Part shown: positions 55,948-64,000 of the stretch, piece after piece
Position numbering within the stretch: the stretch's first letter is position 1
Layout: each line of letters begins with the position of its first letter
NCBI GenBank assembly: GCA_025201365.1
Contig: JAIXMF010000010.1
Coordinates: 1-64,000, forward strand
DNA: 64,000 bases
Origin: Syncephalis plumigaleata
Taxonomy: Eukaryota; Zoopagomycota; Zoopagomycetes; Zoopagales; Piptocephalidaceae
Reading direction: 5' to 3'
Made by a program: the position numbers and the translations under genes
Notes under the pieces: model-generated
The model's input: only the letters and a program-made list of their open reading frames with translations
Told to the model about the DNA's origin: nothing
Databases searched by the model: none

Positions 55948-56019
55948 TCTAGAACAGACCTCGAGGTGTCCTATGAGGCTTTACGCTTTCATTTCATCAC
56001 GACTAACTCCTGTTCTAGA
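55948..56019. other. Ten-base inverted repeat around 52 nt
   Basis: TCTAGAACAG (55948-55957) pairs perfectly with CTGTTCTAGA (56010-56019). No coding or known RNA signature lies between the arms. Confidence 0.4.
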
Positions 56020-56511
56020 AGGCAGCTTAGCTTCACGATCTAGCATGCATATATAATACCCGGTCAAAGGGACATTCAGTCGTGTGCCGCTCTGTCTACT
56101 ATTACCTGATCTACGCCGTTTAACGCCACTCTCTACATATCAACAGGCTATGAAACAACGTGTGCCATTCTCGACTACGTGCCTATATGCTCCATATATT
56201 GACCAGTGCATCCTACATGAACCTATACCGCGTAACTAACTCGCATGTTACATGTACCTGGTGGTTAATAGTTCCTAATCATTCTTGGTTATTGGTGAAT
56301 ACCACCTGCTTTACACGTTCACCCCTCTCCCTCTCTCTATTGTTTACTACTCTTTCCTTTCTCTCTTTCTTCGTCGTTCACTACTCGTATTCGTAATGCT
56401 CGCTGTACCTGTTCTTTGTTTCTCTTTCTCCTATTCCTTGTATACACTTACCTTTGCTTAGCACACTCGCGTACTTGTACTTTCTCCTCTCTCGCTTGTT
56501 TATGTTTCACT

Positions 56512-57302
56512 CGCGTTCGCTGTTCACAGTTCCTTGTTGGTGTCGTTGATCTAACGTTAGTTCGTGTCATCATCTACGCGTTCGCTGTTCACAGTTCTTG
56601 TTGTTGTTGTGTCGTTGATCTAACGTTAGTTCGTGTCATCATCTACGCGTTCGCTGTTCACCGCTTCTCGTTGGTGTCGTTGATCTAACGGTAGTTGCGT
56701 CATCATCTACGCGTTCGCTGTTCACAGTTCCTTGTTGGTGTCGTTGATCTAACGTTAGTTCGTGTCATCATCTACGCGTTCGCTGTTCACCGCTTCTCGT
56801 TGGTGTCGTTGATCTAACGGTAGATTGCGTCATCATTACGCGTTCGCTGTTCACAGTTCCTTGTTGGTGTCGTTGATCTAACGTTAGTTGCGTCATCATC
56901 TACGCGTTCGCTGTTCACAGTTCCTTGTTGGTGTCGTTGATCTAACGTTAGTTCGTGTCATCATCTACGCGTTCGCTGTTCACCGCTTCTCGTTGGTGTC
57001 GTTGATCTAACGTTAGTTCGTGTCATCATCTACGCGTTCGCTGTTCACAGTTCCTTGTTGTTGTTGGTGTCGTTGATCTAACGTTAGTTCGTGTCATCAT
57101 CTACGCGTTCGCTGTTCACCGCTTCTCGTTGGTGTCGTTGATCTAACGGTAGATTGCGTCATCATCTACGCGTTCGCTGTTCACAGTTCCTTGTTGGTGT
57201 CGTTGATCTAACGTTAGTTCGTGTCATCATCTACGCGTTCGCTGTTCACCGCTTCTCGTTGGTGTCGTTGATCTAACGGTAGATTGCGTCATCATTTACG
57301 CG
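56512..57302. repeat. Satellite of 12 units of about 66 bp with alternating variants
   Basis: Twelve head-to-tail copies, 791 bp in all. Each unit has CGTTCGCTGTTCAC, a variable block, TTGGTGTCGTTGATCTAACG and a GTCATCATCTACG end. Two unit types are distinguished by the variable block: A has AGTTCCTTG, B has CGCTTCTCG. Types run about A A B A B A A B A B A B, a dimeric higher-order pattern, with B mostly followed by GGTAG instead of GTTAG. Most units carry ACGCGT, and A-type units carry the perfect palindrome CTAACGTTAG. Two A-type units have an extra TTG-rich insertion. Similarity between units is high, so recent unequal exchange is likely. It is noncoding as far as I can see. Confidence 0.93.
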
Positions 57303-57699
57303 ATCTATTCATCCTGCCTATTGTCCTTACCTCTTTGTAGTTTGCGGTGCTTTCCTACGCACGCTCACTACGATCAAGCGTTCATACTCACTTTATTCTG
57401 CTGTAATCACCTCCCCTTCAGCCTGTAGGCTTGTGCACGACAAGGCTACCGTGCTGTTCTCGCGAGTGTCTTACGGCGGTCATTGCGTCATGATCCACTC
57501 GCGCGTTTATTCCTTTGTACGTTAACAGTGCTCGTCTGCTACTCTTTGTATTGCAATGTATGCTGCCGTCTGTTTATTAGATTTCTACTGTGCACTAGTT
57601 ACGGGTATTGCTTGCGCGTATAAAGCTATTCTGTATGCTGTTTTGCATACTGTGTAGGCTTCAAGTAAGTTCCGTTTGTTTACTTTTCTATGCTCATTA
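57303..57699. other. Unique-looking spacer after the satellite
   Basis: About 400 bp of mixed, CpG-containing sequence between the satellite and the AT-rich element. No reading frame, RNA gene or repeat that I recognise. Confidence 0.45.
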
Positions 57700-58060
57700 C
57701 ACTCGTATAAGCCGTTTATTAATAAAAAGCAATAAGCTATTAGTACACCTACTAATTGGTCATTAGTATGGTATTAATAAAGTGGTAATAAATTACTAAT
57801 ATAGCCCTTAGTAAAATTAACAAGGGTTAGCAGCTTAAACTAGCAAAAAGTTACTAATGAACCCATTAATAAATGTTAACAAATTTATTAATAAAAGTTA
57901 ACAGTTAAAAAATTGCCAGTTTAAAACTAGTAAAATATTACTAATGAACCCATTAGTAAAAGTTAACAAAAAGTTAACAAATTTATTAACATTTATTAAC
58001 ACCTATCCCCCATTATTAACAGCCCTAACCCTAACCCTATATAGCTATTAATAGAAACGC
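57700..58060. repeat. AT-rich repeat arm, left
   Basis: Made of TTATTAATAAA, TTAGTAAAAGTTAAC and GTTAAC words repeated many times. The same vocabulary appears in reverse-complement orientation on the right side of the core (58770-59350), so the two arms face each other. It contains the second copy of the dispersed 36-nt repeat (57741-57776) and the telomere-like tract near its inner end. Confidence 0.75.
58023..58039. repeat. Interstitial telomere-like tract
   Basis: CCCTAACCCTAACCCTA, 17 nt, equals nearly three units of the TTAGGG-type repeat used by most fungi. It lies in an AT-rich context whose words resemble it (TTAACAG, TTAATA), so chance or a repair scar are both possible. Confidence 0.7.
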
Positions 58061-58747
58061 AGTCACAGTGCTATTTGTATGGCGCTTTACTTTCCCCCAT
58101 TAACTATCGTTGTTGTGGTCCAATCTCGCTGATTGTGCGCTCATTCGACGTATCTCGCTTTTCCGGACCAGAATATGTACCTGTTACCTAAATAAATGAC
58201 AAATAGGGCGAGTAAAATGTCGATAGTTGTCGTGATTCTTGATTTGGCTGTGCTTTCCAGTAGCCGTATTTTCCTCCCCATATCCATCAGATCGGCATGC
58301 AGGTGCTACCATTCTGCTGGGAATACAGGTGCACAATCTATTATTCGCTGAACCCAGCATAGCTTAGTAGTACGGCGAGTAAAGCCGCGGAAATCGCCGT
58401 GATTCTTGAATTTGTATGGTAGTTTCCCTATAATACCGTGTTTCCAATGCTATTGCCATAACGCACTTGAAAGCATGCACAAATAGTGCATTTCGCATGC
58501 CAGACCGCAATAGCGAGTTGATTGATATGCGAGTTGGCTACAATCGATGCATTTCCAGGCAATAAATCGCAAATAGTCTATTTCTCCCATACAAATCGCG
58601 TTATTTGGGCATCCAGTCCTTTTCATTTCGCTCAAATGGCGTTATTTCTCGATGGTAGTGGCATATTCTGGTCCGGACGGCCTTCTGACTTCAATAGGTG
58701 CAATACTACCTCCAGAAGACCAGAATTGAGCGAGAAAAATGGATATA
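58061..58747. repeat. Core of the inverted AT-rich element
   Basis: About 690 bp of mixed composition between the two AT-rich arms. A perfect 16-bp inverted repeat, TCCGGACCAGAATATG, lies at 58162-58177 and, as its complement, at 58662-58677. Inside is a diverged direct repeat about 166 bp apart: GGCGAGTAAA followed by TCGTGATTCTTGA-like sequence at about 58207 and 58373. CGTTATTT occurs twice near 58600-58650. Short frames on both strands show no domain. It could be a non-autonomous DNA transposon or a local satellite family; no target-site duplication or transposase was found. Confidence 0.6.
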
Positions 58748-59170
58748 CCAGAAAAATGACCTGATTCTTCAAGGGCCCCAATGGGCCATTAACTTTTATT
58801 AATAAGTTTGTTAACTTTTATTAGTAATTTTATTAACTTTTTATTAGTAATTTACTAGCATTTATTAGTCAGACAAGGGTCCGGTCCCCTCAAGAGCCGC
58901 AGCAGAGCCGCAGAAGAGCCGCAGAAGAGCCCAAATAGCTATTAACTTTTATTAATAAATTCATTAACTTTTTATTAGTAATTTTGTTAACTTTTATTAA
59001 CCAGAAAATGACCTGGTCCTCCATGAGTCGCAATGATCCCCCATTGGGCTATTAACCTTTATTAATAAACTTGTTAACTTTTGTTAACCTTTGAGTCATG
59101 AGCTTTCATTAGAAATTTGTTAACTTTTATTAGCCATTGATTAGTAGCTTTCATTAGTAAATCACCTATC
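58748..59170. repeat. AT-rich repeat arm, right: about three diverged tandem units
   Basis: Units start near 58748, 58870 and 59002. Each has a GC-richer head (CCAGAAAAATGACCTG or CAAGGGTCC type, then a CCCA.TGGGC-like block) followed by ATTAACTTTTATTAATAA, TTGTTAAC and TTATTAGTAATTT. Heads at 58749 and 59002 are clearly alike; the middle unit has a GAGCCGCAG expansion. The AT tails are the reverse complement of words in the left arm. Confidence 0.7.
58892..58932. repeat. Eleven-nt tandem repeat
   Basis: Three full and one partial copy of AAGAGCCGCAG (one copy starts with C), inside the middle unit of the right arm. Confidence 0.9.
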
Positions 59171-60048
59171 TAGTAATGAGGAGGTGATAATGAAGCTTAG
59201 TAATAAAGAATTAAGAAGACATCACTAATAAAATACTAATAAATCTATTGACATTTATTAATGCCGCTCCTTATGGTTTCCTCCTATCTTCCCCTTCCAT
59301 TTTGTTAATGCTCCCATTAGTAAGTTTGTTGACTTCATTAACAGATAATGGTTATTGCATTCATTCAATGTCATTATACTCTTCTCTTCACTAATCCCGC
59401 TCATTCCTCGCACGTCATATTCATAACACTCATTCACTCGCTCGCTCTACTCATTCCTTACGTGTTCTACTCATTACGCTCTCACTTTCCTCTTACATTC
59501 ATCTCGTGCTCTACTCACTCTACTCATTACGCTTACAGTCTACTTATTCCCCTCTCGATCTACTCACTCCTCTTGCACGATCTACTCGTTGTTCATGCAC
59601 TTTACTCTCTATACTTGTTCCTCGCGCGTTCTGGTCATTTCCCTTGCATCAGCTACTCCATCCTCGTGCGTTCTACTTGTTTCTCGCTCGTTTTACGCAC
59701 TATACTTACTCCTCGCTTGATCTACTCATTCCACTTACTTTCGCTCGCGCGTTTTACTCGCTCCTCTTGCACGATCTACTCACTTCTCTCACGCGTTCTA
59801 TGCATTCGCTCGCGCGCTCTTGTTACTATACTCATTCCTTTTGTACGATCTATTTATTACTCTAGCCCTTTATTCACTATACTTGTTCCTCGTGTGTTCT
59901 AGTCATTCTACTCGTTCCTCGCTCCATCTACTTATTCTTCTTACGTTCGTCATGCGTTCTATTCGTTCCACGTACTTCCTCGCTTGATCTACTCATTATA
60001 TTCGTTCTTCGCGCGCTATGCTCACTACACTTATTCCTCTTGCACGAT

Positions 60049-60113
60049 CTACTCGTTCGTCGCACGCGTTATACTCATTCTAGTGATTACGTTTACATTC
60101 TACTTGTTCTTCG
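60049..60113. repeat. 65-nt block duplicated at 63110-63174
   Basis: Identical to 63110-63174 at about 63 of 65 positions, 3.06 kb away within the pyrimidine-rich array. Confidence 0.85.
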
Positions 60114-61315
60114 CGCGTTTTACTCACTATACTCATTACGCTCGCACATTCGTCTTACATTCCTCGCTCGATCTTGCCACTATACTCACTTTTTTCGCGT
60201 TCTACTCATCCCACTTACTTCCTCGTGCGTTCTATCAATTACTTTTACGTTCGTCGCGCGCTCTACTCGTTCCCGTTCAACCTACTCGTTTGTTGCACGA
60301 TATACTTGTTTCTTTTACTCGTTCCACCCATTACTCGTGCGCTATACTCGCTCCTCTTACTCATTATACTCGTTCCTCATGCGCTTTACTCGCTTTACTC
60401 ACTCCTTCCGCTTGCTCTACTCACTTTTTTTGCTCGATCTCGTTCGTTGCGCGCTTTACTCACATTTCTCTCGCGTTCTACTCGCTCCTCTTGTACGATC
60501 TACTTACTAGACTCGTTTCTCGCGCGTTCTATTCTTTCGTCGTGCGCTTTACTCACATTCCTCGCGCTCCATCTACTCACTATCCTCATGTTTTACTCAT
60601 TATACTCGTTCCTCGCGCGTTGTAGTCATTTCCTCTTGCGCGATCTTGTCACTATACTTATTCCTCGCACGTTGTAGTCAATATACTTACTCCTCTGGCT
60701 CGATCTACTTATTCCTCGTGCGTTCTAGTCACTATACTCCCTTCTCTCGCTTGATCTCATTCGTTGCGCACTATACTCGCTATACTCACGCTTTACTCAC
60801 ACCACTGATTCCTCGCTCAATCTTGTTACTATACTCACTCATCTCGTTCGAGCTACTCATTCCACTTGCGCGTCCTAGTCCTTCCTCTTGTCACTTTACT
60901 CACTTCTCTTACTCGTTCTGGTCATTCCTCGCTTGCTCTACTTGTTTCTCGTACGATCTTGTCACTATACTCACTTCCTTGTACGTTCTACTAATTACTC
61001 TTACGTTCGGCGCGCGAACTACTCACTTCTCCTGCACTTCTATTTATTCATTGCGCGCTTTACTCCTTATTCTTATTCGTTCTACTCCTTCTACTCATTC
61101 AACTTGCATGAGCTTGCCACTATACTCCTTCCTCTCGCATTATCTACTTACTATATTCGTTTCTCGCGTGTTCTACTCACTCCTCTTGTATGATCTACTC
61201 ACTATGCTCACTCCTTGCGCGTTCTGCTTGTTTATTACTTATTTCTCGCTCGATCGTGTCACTATGCTTACTCCTTTTGCTCGATGTACTCATTCGTCGC
61301 GTTCCGCTCGTTATA

Positions 61316-61424
61316 TTCAATATGCTTTCTACTGCATACAAACTATTAAAAATTATCGTTCAACATATATTCTTTTATTACACGTGTATACACTCGTTAC
61401 TATTAACTATTCAAGCTACTACGT
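61316..61424. repeat. AT-rich module, copy 1 of 3
   Basis: About 107 nt, AT-rich, standing out from the surrounding CpG-containing array. Shared blocks in order: CAATA.GCTT, CTACTGCATAC, a CGTTCAACATATAT-type block, TTTTATTACACGTGTATACA, CTCGTTACTATTAAC and AAGCTACTAC. The perfect palindrome TACACGTGTA lies at 61379-61388. Confidence 0.85.
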
Positions 61425-62020
61425 CCACTATTTCTCTTGCTCGATCTACTCATTACTCGCCCGTTCTTGTCATAATACTTATTCCTCTCGCATTCTACTC
61501 ACTCCTCTTGCTCGATCTCGTTCCTCTTACTCCCTATACTCATCCCTCTTACTCGCTCTATTCCTTACGCTCATTCCTCTTACTTATTCCTCGCGCTTGA
61601 GTAACTCACTATACTCGTTCCTTTCGCGTTTTACTCTTTTCTCTCACTCGATCTTGTCATTATATTCACTCATCTTGTTCGATCTACTCGTTCGCTGCGT
61701 ACTTTACTCCTTCTTCTTACTCGTTCTACTCATTACTCGTTCCTCTCGCGTTCTACTCACTCCTCTCACGCGTTCTATGCATTCACTCGCTCGCTCTAGT
61801 TACTATGCTCATTCCTCTTACACGAGCTACTCCCTATACTTGTTCCTCTTACGTTCGTTGCACGCTTTAATCACTCCTCTTACACGAGCTAATTCGTTGC
61901 GCGCTATACTCGTTTCTCGCTCAATCTACTCGCTTCTCTCGCGTTTATTCGTTCCTCTCTCTCTCGTTTGATCTCGTTCGTCGCGCACTATACTCGCCAT
62001 ACTTACTCGTTTCTCTTGAT

Positions 62021-62084
62021 CTACTCGCTCTTCTCGCGCTTTATTCACTCCACTGATTCCTCGCGGGCTCTTGTCATTCTACTC
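62021..62084. repeat. 64-nt block duplicated at 63583-63646
   Basis: Matches 63583-63646 at about 60 of 64 positions, including TCCACTGATTCCTCGCGGG, 1.56 kb apart. Confidence 0.85.
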
Positions 62085-62494
62085 GTTCCTCTCGCGCGTT
62101 ACTCATTACAGTCAATACGTTTTCTATTGATTACTCGTGCGCTTTACTTGCTTTACTTGCTTTACTCACTCCTCTCGCTTGATCTGGTCACTATACTCAA
62201 TACGCTTGCATTTTCGTCTTACATTCCTCGCGCGCTCTATTCATTCCTAATTACTCGTGCGCTATACTCTTTATACTTATTCCTCTCGCGTTCTACTCAC
62301 TCCTCTGACTTATTTTTTTTACGTTCCTCGCGCACTTCACCCATTCTTCTACTCCTTCGTTGCACACGGTCTACTCACTATACTCCTTACTCCTACTTTA
62401 TATTCTCGGTGCTTATGTAACGGTTGTATCCGTACTTCTTTTAACACTTACCGTGGCTCTAATACCGAACTTCATATACAGTAACACCTCTGTA

Positions 62495-62600
62495 AATACG
62501 CTTACTACTGCATACTAACTAACAAAGATTACCGTTCAATATATACTACTTTATTATACGTGTATATATTCGTTACTATGAATTAACCAAGCTGCTACAC
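62495..62600. repeat. AT-rich module, copy 2 of 3
   Basis: Same block order as the other two copies: AATACGCTTA, CTACTGCATAC, ACCGTTCAATATATA, TTATTATACGTGTATATA, TTCGTTACTATGAATTAACC and AAGCTGCTACA. The palindrome is changed to TATACGTGTATA in this copy. Confidence 0.85.
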
Positions 62601-63109
62601 CTTCAACGTTCACTCGCGTGCTACACTAATTCCTCTCACATTCTACTTACACTCGTCGCGCTTATCCCTCTCTGGCATTCCTTGCGCGTTCTATACATTA
62701 CGCTCATTCCTCGCTGACGTTCCTCGTTGACTCTACCCGCTACACTCATTACGTTCATTCCACGCTAGCTTTACTCGATATACTCATAACACTCATTCCT
62801 CGCGCGTTTTACTCATTACGCTCGCACATTCCTCTTGCTTACTCGCGCGTTCTAGTCATTCTTCTTGTCACTTTACTCGCTCCTCTTACTCGTTGTATTC
62901 ATTATCCTCCTCCACCTCCTCTTACTCGCTATACTCACTCTTCGCTCGTTCTATTCCCTATACTCACTTCTTTCACTCGATCTCACTCCTTCGCACGAGC
63001 TAGTCATTCGTCGTGCACTATACTCACTCTTCTCGCTCGAGCTACTTGTTCCTCTTACTTCCTTGCACGATCTACTCGTTATATTCGTCCTTCCCACGTT
63101 ATACTCGCT

Positions 63110-63174
63110 CTACTCGTTCGTCGCACGCGTTATACTCATTCTAGTGATTACATTTACATTCTACTCGTTCTTCG
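63110..63174. repeat. Second copy of the 65-nt block at 60049
   Basis: See the entry at 60049; two mismatches only, so the duplication is recent relative to the array. Confidence 0.85.
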
Positions 63175-63244
63175 TTCCTCATACTCACTACACTCACTCT
63201 TCTCACTCGAGCTATTCGTTCCTCTCGTATTCTACTCAATACAT

Positions 63245-63351
63245 TCAATACGCTTGTTACTGTATACGAACTAATAAAGACTACCTTTCAGCATATATTA
63301 TTTTATTACACGTGTATACACTCGTTACTATTAGCCAACTAAGCTGCTACA
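63245..63351. repeat. AT-rich module, copy 3 of 3
   Basis: Shares TCAATACGCTTGTTACTG, a TTTCAGCATATAT-type block, TTTTATTACACGTGTATACA, CTCGTTACTATTAGCC and AACTAAGCTGCTACAG with the other copies. TACACGTGTA lies at 63307-63316. Starts of the three copies are spaced about 1.18 kb and 0.75 kb apart. Confidence 0.85.
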
Positions 63352-63582
63352 GCAACAATTTCTCTCGCTCACTCTCGTTTCTCTTACGTTCGTTGCACGT
63401 TCTATACTTTACGCTCATTTCTCTTACTCACGACATTTGTTCCTCGCGCGTTCTAGTCACTATACTCACTTCTCTTGCACGAGCTAATCATTCCTCGCGC
63501 GTTCTGTTCATTCGCCGTGTGTTTTACTTACTCCTTCGTCGCTCGATCTACTCACTATACTTGTTCCTCTCTCTCTCTCGAC

Positions 63583-63646
63583 CTACTCGCTCTTCTCGCA
63601 TTTTACTCACTCCACTGATTCCTCGCGGGTTCTTGTCATTCTACTC
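63583..63646. repeat. Second copy of the 64-nt block at 62021
   Basis: See the entry at 62021; about four mismatches. Confidence 0.85.
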
Positions 63647-64000
63647 ATTGCTCGTGTGTTTTACTCACTTCTTTCACTCGATCTACTCGTTCCTTGCTCG
63701 CTCTAGTTACTATACTCCTTCCTCTTGCACGATCTACTCCCTATACTCATTATACTCGTTCCTCGCACGTTCTATTCGTTGCTCATGCGCCCCACTCACT
63801 ATAATCACTTCACCCGCTCGATCTACTCATTACTTGCTCCATCTCGTCGCTATACTCACTTCTCTCGCTGCTCAACTTATAGCTCGTGCGTTCTACTCGT
63901 CCCCCTCGCTCGATCTCGTTCCTTACACTCACTATACTCACTCATCTCTCTCCATCTCGTCACTATATTCACTCCTCTCGCTCGATCTACTCATAACTCA

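Larger units (their letters stand above)
53449..56511. other. Three-kilobase stretch without a convincing gene
   Basis: Start of the gene-poor right end. From 53780 to 54420 and from 56300 to 56510 the + strand is pyrimidine-rich and carries open but low-complexity frames. From 54480 to 56250 it is AT-rich with many stops. Two small inverted repeats (55819-55844 and 55948-56019) and a 36-nt segment repeated at 57741 are described separately. I see no tRNA or other RNA gene. Confidence 0.5.
59345..64000. repeat. Pyrimidine-rich degenerate satellite, continuing past the window
   Basis: More than 4.6 kb assembled from short words such as TCTACTCATT, CTATACTCACT, TCCTCGCGCGTT and GCTCGATCTACTC. 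There is a strong + strand C+T excess and G occurs largely in CpG. Word order varies, so a single period is not obvious, but blocks of about 65 nt recur far apart (separate entries). Because the words rarely form stops, long frames are open in all three + frames at once, for example 441 codons at 60646-61971; their products are Ser/Leu/Tyr/Thr-rich and alike in character. I regard them as artefacts of the satellite. Confidence 0.88.

Noticed and set aside
58450-58764. Opposed frames in the core of the AT-rich element, considered as transposase remains
   Set aside because: Too short, with no catalytic motif or zinc-finger pattern that I can recognise.
59348-62484. A series of long overlapping + strand frames (up to 441 codons)
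   Set aside because: They lie in the pyrimidine-rich satellite, are open in all three frames at once, and give similar Ser/Leu/Tyr/Thr-rich translations without domains. Absence of stop words in the repeat explains them.
61379-63316. Reading the CACGTG-core modules as yeast-type point centromeres
   Set aside because: A CDEI-like core next to AT-rich DNA is present, but I find no convincing CDEIII element, and three copies in 2 kb do not fit a point centromere.

Overview
The window reads as nuclear DNA of a fungus. The ribosomal protein S29 gene encodes a 56-residue protein ending in -KFR as in yeast, a tRNA A64 ribosyl-phosphate transferase (RIT1) is present, and there is an ATF/CREB-type bZIP gene. 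Many genes carry short (about 50-75 nt) GTAAGT...TAG introns. A MED23 gene and an Integrator subunit 6 gene, which I associate with animals and other non-Dikarya eukaryotes, suggest an early-diverging (non-Dikarya) fungal lineage; that placement is inference.

Layout. 1-1.2 kb: 3' end of a possible DH-PH-like gene. 2.7-4.6 kb (-): orphan secretory/multi-membrane-span protein. 5.5-7.7 kb (-): intronless F-box protein. 9.7-14.6 kb (+): large RhoGEF. 14.8-17.9 kb (-): Integrator subunit 6, divergent from 18.1-24.0 kb (+): Mediator subunit 23, with 190 bp between the starts. 24.2-24.9 kb (-): TCTP. 25.4-26.3 kb (+): bZIP factor. 26.7-27.1 kb (-): RPS29. 27.5-30.2 kb (-): TFIIIC subunit 5. 30.4-32.6 kb (+): RIT1. 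32.6-38.3 kb (-): Elongator subunit ELP1. 38.6-41.0 kb (+): D-2-hydroxyglutarate dehydrogenase. 41.1-44.8 kb (-): DEAH helicase Prp2/DHX16. After a 4-kb gap, 48.8-52.0 kb (+) holds a second F-box protein and 52.8-53.4 kb (+) a small secreted repeat protein.

From about 53.5 kb to the end I find no convincing gene. This 10.5-kb tract is built of repeats: a 12-copy satellite of about 66 bp with alternating variants; an AT-rich element with arms in opposite orientation around a roughly 700-bp core and a 17-nt telomere-like tract; and at least 4.6 kb of pyrimidine-rich, CpG-containing degenerate satellite holding three copies of a roughly 107-bp AT-rich module. It looks like subtelomeric, pericentromeric or other heterochromatin.

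How the genes relate. From 24 to 38 kb most genes serve translation or tRNA biology (TCTP, RPS29, TFIIIC5, RIT1, ELP1). The RIT1 and ELP1 stop codons are one base apart, so their transcripts must overlap. INTS6 and MED23, both RNA polymerase II cofactors, share one short intergenic region.

Caveat on data quality: many conserved genes (TCTP, TFIIIC5, RIT1, ELP1, D2HGDH, DHX16, F-box 2) show single-base losses, often in short G or C runs, that interrupt otherwise well-conserved frames. This looks like residual long-read indel error rather than gene decay. Exon structures were read by eye and outer coordinates are more reliable than internal ones.
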